Shown: positions 7,923-15,611 of the stretch, piece by piece
How positions within the stretch are numbered: position 1 is the stretch's first letter
Layout of the letters: each line of letters opens with the position of its first letter
Made by a program: the position numbers and the translations under genes
DNA from: SIG299 sp964632165
GTDB taxonomy: Bacteria > Bacillota > Clostridia > Lachnospirales > Lachnospiraceae
Length of the DNA: 64,000 nucleotides
Direction: 5' to 3'
Assembly: GCA_964632165.1 (NCBI GenBank)
Contig: CAZWCZ010000001.1
Coordinates: 62,001-126,000, forward strand
Notes under the pieces: model-generated
Database searches by the model: none
Told to the model about the DNA's origin: nothing
The model's input: the letters and a program-made list of their open reading frames with translations, nothing else

Positions 7923-9283
7923 TCATTTCCTCATTTCTCTATCCTGGCATAAAAAAGCTTCTGCCAGTTTTTCATCCTTTAAGTCAGTACCGATCACACA
8001 AAGTCTGCCGGTGTAATCCGGTGCACCTTCTCTTATCTCATATTCTCCCGGGACAAGATCAAAGTAGATCCAATGACCGTCAGTACCTGCTACCATACCC
8101 TTAGCACGCAGGATCGTTCCAAATTCCGTGGTTTCTGCAAGTTTAACAAGCACAGCCTCCACTTCTTCTTTTGTATACTTATGCGGAGTTTCCTTTCCCC
8201 AGCTTGTAAACACTTCATCTGCATGATGATGACCGTCATGGTCATGGCAGCCGCAGGTACACCCTTCCCCATGTTCATGATGGTGNNNNNNNNNNNNNNN
8301 NNNNNNNNNNNNNNNNNNNNNNNNNNNNNNNNNNNNNNNNNNNNNNNNNNNNNNNNNNNNNNNNNNNNNNNNNNNNNNNNNNNNNGACCGTCATGGTCAT
8401 GGCAGCCGCAGGTACACCCTTCCCCATGTTCATGATGGTGATGCTCATGTTCCTCATGCTCATGGTGATGGCCGCAGCAGCACTCTCCGTCTTCATGATG
8501 GTGATGCTCATGCTCCTCATGCTCATGGTGATGGCCGCAGCAGCACTCTCCGTCTTCATGATGGTGATGCTCATGCTCCTCATGCTCATGGTGATGGCCG
8601 CAGCAGCACTCTCCGTCTTCATGATGGTGATGCTCATGCTCATGATGATGCTTCATCTCTTCCAACATTTCTTCTTCAAAGTTTGTCTTCTTCTCCATTG
8701 CAGAAAGTACCAAAGAAGAATCCAGTTCATCCCAAGGTGTTGTAATGATTACCGCCTGCTCATTATGCTCCCTTAGCATAGCAACTACCTGCTCTAACTT
8801 TTCTTCCTTCACGTTCTGTGTACGGCTAAGGATAATCGTCTTTGCGCTTTCCACCTGATTGTTAAAAAACTCACCAAAATTCTTCATATAGATTTTCGCC
8901 TTAGAAGCATCCACAACCGCACTGAAAGAATTCAGCCCGGCGTCTCCAAGGTCATCCTTTACTTCCTGTACTGCTTTGATCACATCCGACAATTTACCGA
9001 CACCCGACGGCTCAATGATCACGCGATCCGGATGAAAACGTTCTACGACTTCCTTTAAAGATTTTCCAAAATCGCCTACTAATGAACAGCAGATACATCC
9101 GGAATTCATTTCTGTAATTTCTACACCGGCATCCTTCAAAAATCCACCGTCAATTCCGATTTCTCCAAATTCGTTTTCGATCAGAACCACCTTTTCCCCA
9201 CGGAACGCTCCGTCTAACAGCTTTTTGATCAGTGTAGTCTTTCCGGCGCCAAGAAACCCGGAGATAATATCAATTTTCGTCAT
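7923..9283 (-). CDS. COG0523 zinc-chaperone-type GTPase with His/Cys-rich repeat insert (interrupted by assembly gap)
   Basis: The N-terminal GTPase domain has the P-loop GFLGAGKTT, the metal motif GCICCS at about residue 64, and SRTQNVKEEK in place of the nucleotide-specificity loop. About residues 210-300 are His-, Glu- and Cys-rich tandem repeats (HEHHHHEDGECCCGHH). The C-terminal CobW_C part (FTSWGKETPHKYTKEEV to the stop at 7923) lies beyond a 100-N run at 8286-8385. The 55 bases on each side of the Ns are identical; merging them gives one uninterrupted frame of about 401 residues. The ATG at 9283 follows AAAGGAG. First gene of a GTPase-GTPase-ArsR operon. Confidence 0.88.
8286..8385. 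other. Assembly gap of 100 N
   Basis: Exactly 100 Ns, the conventional placeholder for a gap of unknown size. The flanks 8231-8285 and 8386-8440 are identical over 55 bases, so the two contig ends probably overlap and no sequence need be missing. Confidence 0.95.
8441..8629 (-). repeat. Three 63-bp tandem repeats encoding a His/Cys-rich 21-residue unit
   Basis: Units 8441-8503, 8504-8566 and 8567-8629 are nearly identical (one differs at a single base seen near 8450). Each encodes HEHHHHEDGECCCGHH plus HEHEE-type residues. A degenerate fourth unit with EHGEGCTCGCHDHDG follows. 63 is a multiple of 3, so copy number can change without loss of frame. Confidence 0.95.
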
Positions 9284-9355
9284 ATAAAAACTCCTTTCTC
9301 TATACAAAATCCTTTGCTCTATTTTTGATTTTTCCATAACCCTTTATACTAAGAA

Positions 9356-9384
9356 AGTATATTCCTTTCCTCGTTTTCTGTCAA
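9356..9384 (-). promoter_or_regulatory. Sigma-A promoter of the COG0523-ArsR operon
   Basis: Minus strand TTGACA (9384-9379), 17-base spacer, TATACT (9361-9356). Just upstream is ATGATAATCC, which resembles half of a Fur/Zur-type box; that reading is weak. Confidence 0.75.
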
Positions 9385-9449
9385 GGATTATCATTTTATA
9401 AAAACTGTTTTAAACCAGAATTTTTGTGTCTATCGCCTTCCAATTTTTC

Positions 9450-9478
9450 TTGCACCCGCTTTCAAAAGGAAGTATAAT
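9450..9478 (+). promoter_or_regulatory. Sigma-A promoter of rqcH
   Basis: TTGCAC (9450-9455), 17-base spacer, perfect TATAAT (9473-9478). It diverges from the metal operon promoter across a roughly 65-base gap. Confidence 0.8.
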
Positions 9479-9522
9479 GGTTTTTGTTATTTACAACCAT
9501 TATAGAAAAGGAGGAAATCCTT

Positions 9523-11295
9523 ATGGCATTTGACGGCATTGTAATTGCAAATCTTGCAAAAGAACTAAACACCCTTCTTGCCGGAGGGCGTATCATAAAA
9601 ATTGCGCAGCCGGAAAAAGATGAACTTCTTCTTACCATCAAGCAGTATACTACTTATAAACTGTTTTTATCAGCAGATGCCTCCCTCCCGCTGATCTATC
9701 TGACAGATGCTAACAAAACAAGTCCATTGACCGCTCCCGGATTCTGCATGCTCCTCCGGAAGCATTTCAATAGTGCAAAAATTCTTTCCATTACCCAGCC
9801 GGGTCTGGAACGGAGCCTGGATATCACGATCGAACACCTGGACGAAATGGGCGATCTCAAAATCAAACACCTGATCATTGAGATCATGGGAAAACACAGT
9901 AACATCATTCTGTGCGATGACACTTACAAGATCGTTGACAGCATCAAACACATTTCCGGTTTTGTCAGCTCTGTTCGTGAAGTTTTACCGGGGCGCAGCT
10001 ACTTCCTTCCAAAAACATTAGAGAAAGCAGACCCTCTTTCTCTTACCTTGGATGAATTCCGTGCTTTTGTTACCGAAAAACATCTGCCGCTCGGAAAAGC
10101 ACTTTACAGCGGACTGACAGGCATCAGTCCACTGATTGCGGAAGAACTCTGTCATCGTGCCGGGATTTCCGCTGAACTGCCTGCCGCTGAACTTCCGGAA
10201 GATCATGTTCTGCATCTCTATCGTGTTCTGACCCGCCTGGCAGAAGAGGTCGCAGCAGGTCATTTTACTCCTTGCATTGTTTTAAAAGGAGAAGTTCCGT
10301 TAGAATTTTCTTCTCTTCCTCTGACCTGTTATGAAGAACACCTTACGGATGATATGGAAATACGGACTTATGAACATATCTCTGAGGTATTGGAAGAATA
10401 TTATGCAAAAAAGAACCTGTTGACCCGGGTACGTCAAAAATCTGCCGACTTACGACGCATCGTTTCCACTGCCATCGAACGCGATTCCAAAAAATATGAT
10501 CTGCAGTTAAAACAGATGGCCGATACAAAAAAACGTGATCAATACAAGGTGTATGGCGAACTGATCACTGCCTACAGTTATGAAGCAGAGCCGGGAACAG
10601 ACTCCCTGCAGGTATTAAACTATTACACCGACGAAGAAATTACCATTCCTCTGGATAAAACGCTGTCTCCAATGGAAAATGCAAAAAAATATTTTGAAAA
10701 ATCCAACAAACTGAAACGCACAGCAGAAGCTCTTAACACCCACCTTGCAGAGACAAAAGCTTCTTTAGACTACATGGAAAGCGTACGTCTTTCACTGGAT
10801 ATGGCACAGACCGAAAATGACCTGAACCTGATAAGGGAAGAGCTGATAGAAAGCGGTTATCTCCGCCGGCGTATGGAAAAAGATAAAAAGAAACAACCAA
10901 AAATAAAGCTTGTCAACACTCCTTACCACTACCTTTCTTCGGACGGTTATCATCTGTATGCGGGTAAGAATAATCTGCAAAACGACGAGCTGACCTTTCA
11001 CTTTGCATCAGGAAATGACTGGTGGTTTCACGCCAAAGGAGTCCCGGGTTCCCACGTCATCCTAAAATCAGACGGAAATGAGATACCGGACCGCACTTAC
11101 GAAGAAGCTGCCGCTCTTGCTGCCTACTATTCCAAAAATCGTGAGAACGATAAAGTAGAGATCGATTATATGGAAAGAAAGCAGGTCAAGAAACCGTCCG
11201 GCGGAAAACCGGGATTTGTTGTTTACTATACCAATTATTCCATGATGGCACATCCTGATATTTCAAAACTGACACTGATAGAAGAAAAGAAATGA
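9523..11295 (+). CDS. rqcH: RqcH / NFACT ribosome quality-control protein
   Basis: Cytoplasmic factor that binds obstructed 50S-peptidyl-tRNA complexes and adds C-terminal alanine tails that mark stalled peptides for decay; older annotation calls it fibronectin-binding protein FbpA. The 590-residue product has NFACT-N (MAFDGIVIANLAKEL), coiled-coil middle (KKYFEKSNKLKRTAEAL) and NFACT-R (DWWFHAKGVPGSHVIL, then EEAAALAAYYSK). At the position of the B. subtilis Asp97-Arg98 pair needed for tailing it has Glu96-Arg97 (LERSLDI). The ATG follows AAAGGAGG. An upstream in-frame start at 9484 is less likely, being only just past the -10 box. Confidence 0.93.
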   Translation: MAFDGIVIANLAKELNTLLAGGRIIKIAQPEKDELLLTIKQYTTYKLFLSADASLPLIYLTDANKTSPLTAPGFCMLLRKHFNSAKILSITQPGLERSLDITIEHLDEMGDLKIKHLIIEIMGKHSNIILCDDTYKIVDSIKHISGFVSSVREVLPGRSYFLPKTLEKADPLSLTLDEFRAFVTEKHLPLGKALYSGLTGISPLIAEELCHRAGISAELPAAELPEDHVLHLYRVLTRLAEEVAAGHFTPCIVLKGEVPLEFSSLPLTCYEEHLTDDMEIRTYEHISEVLEEYYAKKNLLTRVRQKSADLRRIVSTAIERDSKKYDLQLKQMADTKKRDQYKVYGELITAYSYEAEPGTDSLQVLNYYTDEEITIPLDKTLSPMENAKKYFEKSNKLKRTAEALNTHLAETKASLDYMESVRLSLDMAQTENDLNLIREELIESGYLRRRMEKDKKKQPKIKLVNTPYHYLSSDGYHLYAGKNNLQNDELTFHFASGNDWWFHAKGVPGSHVILKSDGNEIPDRTYEEAAALAAYYSKNRENDKVEIDYMERKQVKKPSGGKPGFVVYYTNYSMMAHPDISKLTLIEEKK

Positions 11296-11303
11296 GGTTT
11301 CCT

Positions 11304-12146
11304 ATGATAAAAGCAGATTTTCACACACACTGTAATTTTTCTACTGATTCCGACGCAAAGCCTGAAGCCATGATCCAAGGGGCACTGGAAAAAGGGTTGC
11401 ACAATCTGTGCCTTACCGATCACATGGATCTTGATTATCCGGGTTCTACAACAGAAGAACCGCTGTTTTCCTTTTCTCCGGAGGACTATTTTCGGATGCT
11501 TCTTCCTCTGAAGGAAAAATATTCCGGCACTGCTTTTCACCGTTTTCAGCTTTCTATTGGTGTAGAACTTGGCTTAAGAACCAATCGTCCGGATCTGAAC
11601 CTGCAGATGGAACAGCTTTTGGCAGATCATCCGTTTGATTTTGTCCTTGGTTCCCTGCATCTGATCGATGATGCCGACCCTTACTATCCGGAATTTTGGA
11701 ATACTGTCTCCGCACCTTCTGATATCCTTCGGACTTATTTTGACCGTATGCTCACGGCTCTTCGCGGATTCGACAATTTTGATTCTCTCGGTCATATGGA
11801 TTATCTGATCCGTTATATTCCCTCTTCTATTGGAGCAAAGGATTATTCTTATTCAGAATTTCAGGAAGTAATGGACGAAATACTAAAGATGCTGATAAAA
11901 AAAGATAAAGCCCTGGAAATCAATACTGCCGGGCTTATCAAAGGTCTCTCCTGCTTTCATCCGAAAGCAGAAGCAGTAAAAAGATATTTAGAACTTGGCG
12001 GGGAACTTCTTACCATAGGTTCAGACGGTCACTCGCCGGATAAGATTGCCACCGAATTCCAGAAGACAGAAGAACTTCTGTCTTCTCTCGGTATCAAAGG
12101 TTATTATGTTTATCATAATCGCAAACCGGAATTTATTCCGTTTTAA
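11304..12146 (+). CDS. PHP-domain phosphatase of the histidinol-phosphatase (HisK/HisJ) family
   Basis: Predicted metal-dependent phosphoesterase; family members dephosphorylate L-histidinol phosphate. PHP motifs: DFHTHCNFSTD at the start, CLTDHMD, GVELGL, LGSLHLID, EINTAGL and the final TIGSDGHSP. Length (280) fits. The ATG at 11304 has a GAGG site; an alternative ATG at 11292 overlaps the rqcH stop. No other his gene is in the window, so the substrate is not proved. It is co-oriented with rqcH and its 3' end overlaps the convergent mnmA by 14 bases with no terminator between. Confidence 0.85.
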   Translation: MIKADFHTHCNFSTDSDAKPEAMIQGALEKGLHNLCLTDHMDLDYPGSTTEEPLFSFSPEDYFRMLLPLKEKYSGTAFHRFQLSIGVELGLRTNRPDLNLQMEQLLADHPFDFVLGSLHLIDDADPYYPEFWNTVSAPSDILRTYFDRMLTALRGFDNFDSLGHMDYLIRYIPSSIGAKDYSYSEFQEVMDEILKMLIKKDKALEINTAGLIKGLSCFHPKAEAVKRYLELGGELLTIGSDGHSPDKIATEFQKTEELLSSLGIKGYYVYHNRKPEFIPF

Positions 12147-13233
12147 GGTTCGGAACAGTACTTCCAAGGATTGTTGCACCACCAACTACGATGTCATCTT
12201 CATAAAGAACCACGGCCTGTCCCGGTGTGATGGCTCGCTGTGGTTCTTTAAAAGTTACTTTCAGCAGATCTTTTCCTGCCATTTCTATGACTGCGGGCGC
12301 TCCTTTATGATTATAGCGTATCTTCGCCGTCACTTCCATTGGAGCAGAAAGCTCCGCTATCGACATAAAGTTCACGCGGTCGGCATATAGCACATCAGAA
12401 AACAACTCTCCATTTGTTGCAAGCACTACTTCGTTTGTCTCCGGACGGATTTCCTTTACAAACGTCCTCGCTCCAAGCGCTATCCCAAGTCCTTTTCTCT
12501 GTCCTACCGTATAGTGGATGATTCCCCTGTGCCTGCCCAACACTTCCCCGGCCGTATTAACAAAATTTCCTTCAGGGAACTGCTCTCCCGTGTATTCTTC
12601 GATAAATCCTGCATAATCATCATCCTGAACAAAACAGATTTCCATACTGTCCGGCTTATTGGCAACCAGAAGTCCGATATCCGAAGCAATCTGCCTGATT
12701 TCTTCTTTTGTATACTTTCCCACCGGCATCATCGTACCTGCCAGCTGTTCCTGCGTCAGATTATACAGCGCATATGTCTGATCTTTTGCATCCGTTACTG
12801 ATTTTTTCAGTGCATAACGTCCGTTTGGCAACAGTACAATCTGCGAATAGTGTCCTGTTGCAATGCAGTCTGCTCCAATTGCCTTTGCCCTGCGATATAG
12901 AGATTCCCATTTTACATAACGGTTACAGGCAATACACGGATTTGGCGTTCTTCCGGCCCTATATTCCGAAACAAAATAATCGATAACCGCGCTTTTAAAT
13001 TCCGAGCGGAAATTCATTACATAATACGGAATGTCCAATTTCTGTGCCACTCTTCTCGCGTCTTCCACGGCAGATAGCCCACAGCAGCCACCATTTTCTT
13101 CCTGTATGCTGTTTTCCTCTTCCTGCCAGATCTGCATTGTCACTCCGATGACTTCATGTCCTGCTTTTTTCAGCAGATATGCCGCCACAGAAGAATCCAC
13201 GCCGCCTGACAGCCCAACGACCACTTTTGCCAT
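12133..13233 (-). CDS. mnmA: tRNA-specific 2-thiouridylase
   Basis: Installs the 2-thio group at wobble uridine 34 of tRNA Lys, Glu and Gln using sulfur passed on from a cysteine desulfurase. PP-loop GLSGGVDSS at residues 7-15, catalytic cysteines in NPCIACN (first) and MEICFVQD (second), and the C-terminal barrel ending in VLYEDDIVVGGATI. The length of 366 is typical. It follows nifU by 3 bases in an iscR-nifS-nifU-mnmA operon, so the sulfur donor is probably the neighbouring NifS. Confidence 0.97.
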   Translation of the reverse strand: MAKVVVGLSGGVDSSVAAYLLKKAGHEVIGVTMQIWQEEENSIQEENGGCCGLSAVEDARRVAQKLDIPYYVMNFRSEFKSAVIDYFVSEYRAGRTPNPCIACNRYVKWESLYRRAKAIGADCIATGHYSQIVLLPNGRYALKKSVTDAKDQTYALYNLTQEQLAGTMMPVGKYTKEEIRQIASDIGLLVANKPDSMEICFVQDDDYAGFIEEYTGEQFPEGNFVNTAGEVLGRHRGIIHYTVGQRKGLGIALGARTFVKEIRPETNEVVLATNGELFSDVLYADRVNFMSIAELSAPMEVTAKIRYNHKGAPAVIEMAGKDLLKVTFKEPQRAITPGQAVVLYEDDIVVGGATILGSTVPNLKTE

Positions 13234-13236
13234 AGC

Positions 13237-13680
13237 TTAGTATTCCTCTGCCTCTTCTTCCTCTCCCTCATGAATATCACTCTTTGGTTTTTCCAGGCCT
13301 TCTATTTTAATCCCATGTTTTTCTGCATAATCCCAAAGAGCCGCATGGATTGCCTCTTCTGCAAGGAGGGAACAGTGTACTTTTACCGGCGGAAGTCCGT
13401 CTAATGCTTCCATAACTGCCTTATTTGTTACTTGAAGAGCTTCATAAATTGATTTTCCTTTTACAAGCTCCGTAGCCATACTGCTGGTTGCAACTGCAGC
13501 ACCGCAGCCGAATGTTTTAAACTTTACATCACGAATCATCTGATTTTCATCAATATCCAGATAAATTCTCATGATATCTCCGCATTTTGCATTTCCTACC
13601 GTTCCGACACCACTTGCATTTTCAATTTCACCGACATTTCTTGGATTTGTAAAATGATCCATAACTTTCTCTGTGTACAT
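13237..13680 (-). CDS. nifU: NifU/IscU-type iron-sulfur cluster scaffold
   Basis: Scaffold on which Fe-S clusters are built before transfer. The three cluster cysteines are in GNAKCGD, FKTFGCGAA and KVHCSLLAEEA, with the conserved aspartate after the first. At 147 residues it carries the scaffold domain only, plus an acidic tail (GEEEEAEEY), without the nitrogenase-type C-terminal domains. It sits between nifS and mnmA. Confidence 0.94.
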   Translation of the reverse strand: MYTEKVMDHFTNPRNVGEIENASGVGTVGNAKCGDIMRIYLDIDENQMIRDVKFKTFGCGAAVATSSMATELVKGKSIYEALQVTNKAVMEALDGLPPVKVHCSLLAEEAIHAALWDYAEKHGIKIEGLEKPKSDIHEGEEEEAEEY

Positions 13681-13708
13681 TTTTATTTCTCCTCCATTTA
13701 TTACCTGC

Positions 13709-14896
13709 TTATTTTCTGTTTTTCTTCACAAAATCCTCATACAACGGAGACATTGCTCTTAAATTTTCTACAATAGCCTTTAACTGATCAATGGTATAAT
13801 CTATTTCCTCTTTTGTCGTCTCATCCGACAAAGTCAAACGCAAAGAACCATGTGCAATTTCATGCGGCAGACCGATCGCCAGCAAAACATGCGACGGATC
13901 TAACGATCCGGACGTACAGGCAGAACCACTTGATGCACAGATTCCTTTCATATCAAGCATGATCAGCAATGACTCTCCTTCAATAAACTGAAAACTGAAG
14001 TTGGCATTGTTCGGAAGACGTACGGAACGATGTCCGTTCAGCCTGGTATACGGAATTTCTGCAAGCACTCTTTTAATGAGATAATCCCTCAATTCCGCTT
14101 CCTTTTTGGTGCGTTCCTGCATCGTTGCCACAGCAAGTTCTGCCGCCTTGCCGAAACCAACGATCCCCGGAACATTTTCTGTGCCCGCACGACGCTTCCG
14201 TTCCTGTGCTCCACCATGGATCAAAGAACGAAGCTTCAGTCCTTTACGAATATACAAAAATCCGATTCCTTTCGGTCCGTTTAACTTATGTCCGCTTGCA
14301 CTGAGCATATCAATGTTTTCATCCATTACGTCAATCGGCAGCTGTCCGTAAGCCTGTACGGCATCTGTATGGAACAGAATCCCGTGTTCTTTTGCAATCT
14401 GCCCAATTTCACGAATCGGCTGAATCGTTCCGATCTCATTATTGGCATACATAACAGAAATTAAAACCGTCGTCGGCCGGATAGACTCCTTTAACTGCTG
14501 TAAATCTACCATGCCGGTTTCATCCACATCCAGGTAAGTTACTTCGAATCCCTGTTTCTCCAGATATTCACACGTATGCAGTATGGCATGATGCTCGATC
14601 TTAGAAGTGATCAAATGATTTCCCTTTGACCGATAGGCCTCCATTGTCGCCTTTAACGCCCAGTTATCCGATTCCGAACCACCTGCCGTAAAATAAATAT
14701 CTTCCGTTGGTGCATTCAATGAGTGAGCAATGGTTTCCCTTGCATTTGTTACTGCGACTTTATTCTGTCCCGCAAACGTGTATACACTGGATGGATTTCC
14801 ATAATTTTCTGTGAAATATGGAAGCATTGCCTCTACTACTTCCGGTTTAGTCCTTGTTGTTGCAGCATTATCAAGATATATCGTTCTCTTTTCCAT
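13709..14896 (-). CDS. nifS: Cysteine desulfurase (NifS/IscS type)
   Basis: Pyridoxal-phosphate enzyme that releases sulfur from cysteine as a persulfide. YLDNAATT at the start, PLP-contact histidines in SKIEHHAIL, the lysine in SASGHKLNGPKGIGF, and the persulfide cysteine in SSGSACTSGSL. 395 residues. The ATG at 14896 follows AGAGAGG and is preferred over a longer frame from 14929. Supplies sulfur both to NifU and, by inference, to MnmA. Confidence 0.96.
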   Translation of the reverse strand: MEKRTIYLDNAATTRTKPEVVEAMLPYFTENYGNPSSVYTFAGQNKVAVTNARETIAHSLNAPTEDIYFTAGGSESDNWALKATMEAYRSKGNHLITSKIEHHAILHTCEYLEKQGFEVTYLDVDETGMVDLQQLKESIRPTTVLISVMYANNEIGTIQPIREIGQIAKEHGILFHTDAVQAYGQLPIDVMDENIDMLSASGHKLNGPKGIGFLYIRKGLKLRSLIHGGAQERKRRAGTENVPGIVGFGKAAELAVATMQERTKKEAELRDYLIKRVLAEIPYTRLNGHRSVRLPNNANFSFQFIEGESLLIMLDMKGICASSGSACTSGSLDPSHVLLAIGLPHEIAHGSLRLTLSDETTKEEIDYTIDQLKAIVENLRAMSPLYEDFVKKNRK

Positions 14897-14922
14897 AATT
14901 ATGCCTCTCTCTTCCTTCTCTG

Positions 14923-15384
14923 TCAGCATCCCGTCCCGGAAAATGCTGTCCCTCCGGTATGCTGTTTTCCTTTCTCATTTTCCGCAATCAGTTCTGACAG
15001 AAAAATTGCATCTACTGTTTCGTTGATACTATCAGATATACGCTTCCACACGTATTTTGTGACACAAAAGTCCGAGGCAGCACAAGTAGTATCTCCATTT
15101 GCCTCTACACAATCCACCGGATTTAAATTTCCTTCCAAAGCCCTGAGAATGTCTCCCACCGAAATTTCCTCCGGTGCCTTTGCCAAAGTATAACCACCCT
15201 GCGCGCCACGTGTACTTTTTACGATCCCTGCTTTCTTTAGCTTGGCAATCAGCTGTTCCAGATAGCTGATTGAAATATTCTGCCGTTCTGCAACCGCTGC
15301 CAATGATACCGGTTCCTCTTTTGCATATCTTGCCAGATCGATCACTGCACGCAGACCATAACGTCCCTTTGTGGATAATTTCAA
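14923..15384 (-). CDS. iscR: Rrf2-family regulator, IscR-like
   Basis: Winged-helix regulator (MKLSTKGRYGLRAVIDLA, then SISYLEQLIAKLKKAGIV, GGYTLAKAP) with three cysteines in the cluster-binding loop, C-x8-C-x5-C (VDCVEANGDTTCAASDFC), as in [2Fe-2S]-binding IscR. It begins with TTG at 15384; a GAGG site lies 9 bases before it and the family N-terminus MKLSTKG supports this choice. It heads the Fe-S operon and probably represses it through the repeats just upstream. The C-terminal tail (KQHTGGTAFSGTGC) overlaps non-coding sequence before nifS. Confidence 0.93.
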   Translation of the reverse strand: MKLSTKGRYGLRAVIDLARYAKEEPVSLAAVAERQNISISYLEQLIAKLKKAGIVKSTRGAQGGYTLAKAPEEISVGDILRALEGNLNPVDCVEANGDTTCAASDFCVTKYVWKRISDSINETVDAIFLSELIAENEKGKQHTGGTAFSGTGC

Positions 15385-15395
15385 ACAATCGCCTC

Positions 15396-15440
15396 TTTTC
15401 CAAGCAAATTATTTCCTACTAATTTATTTCCTAGTAAATT
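15396..15440 (-). promoter_or_regulatory. Three 15-bp direct repeats before iscR, probable operator
   Basis: On the minus strand AATTTACTAGGAAAT, AAATTAGTAGGAAAT and AATTTGCTTGGAAAA follow each other without spacing (15440-15396), ending 11 bases before the TTG start codon. They look like tandem Rrf2-type half-sites placed over the promoter and leader. Confidence 0.6.
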
Positions 15441-15485
15441 ACTCGGTCTTAATTTTACTATGATTTTCCATGCATGTCAATATGG

Positions 15486-15560
15486 TATGCAAAAAACTGC
15501 GGTTATAAAGTATGCAAAAAACTGCGGTTATAAAGTGCAAAAAAACTGCGGTAATGAAGT
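15486..15560. repeat. 25-bp direct repeat, three copies
   Basis: Copies at 15486-15510 and 15511-15535 are identical (TATGCAAAAAACTGCGGTTA + TAAAG); the third, 15536-15560, is diverged. Each holds AAAACTGCGG, the 5' arm of the terminator that follows. Confidence 0.9.
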
Positions 15561-15579
15561 GCCTTTCCCCGCAGTTTTT
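15541..15579. terminator. Terminator behind the module 1 propeller lipoprotein gene
   Basis: Perfect 11-bp stem AAAAACTGCGG (15541-15551) with CCGCAGTTTTT (15569-15579). On the minus strand the stem is followed by a T-rich run ending the lipoprotein transcript; A/T flanks allow use in both directions. Confidence 0.8.
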
Positions 15580-15611
15580 CCCATTTTTCCTTTTTCATTC
15601 ATTTTTCTGAT

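Noticed and set aside
7923..8213. Separate 96-residue CobW_C protein
   Set aside because: It is the C-terminal end of the GTPase cut off by the N run; frame continues when the duplicate contig ends are merged.
8073..8776. Plus-strand open frames rich in Met, Leu and Ala through the repeat region
   Set aside because: They are the antisense reading of the His/Cys-coding repeat; no ribosome site, and one runs through the Ns.
15486..15560. CRISPR-like array
   Set aside because: Units abut with no spacers, only three copies, no cas genes; they are terminator-arm repeats.
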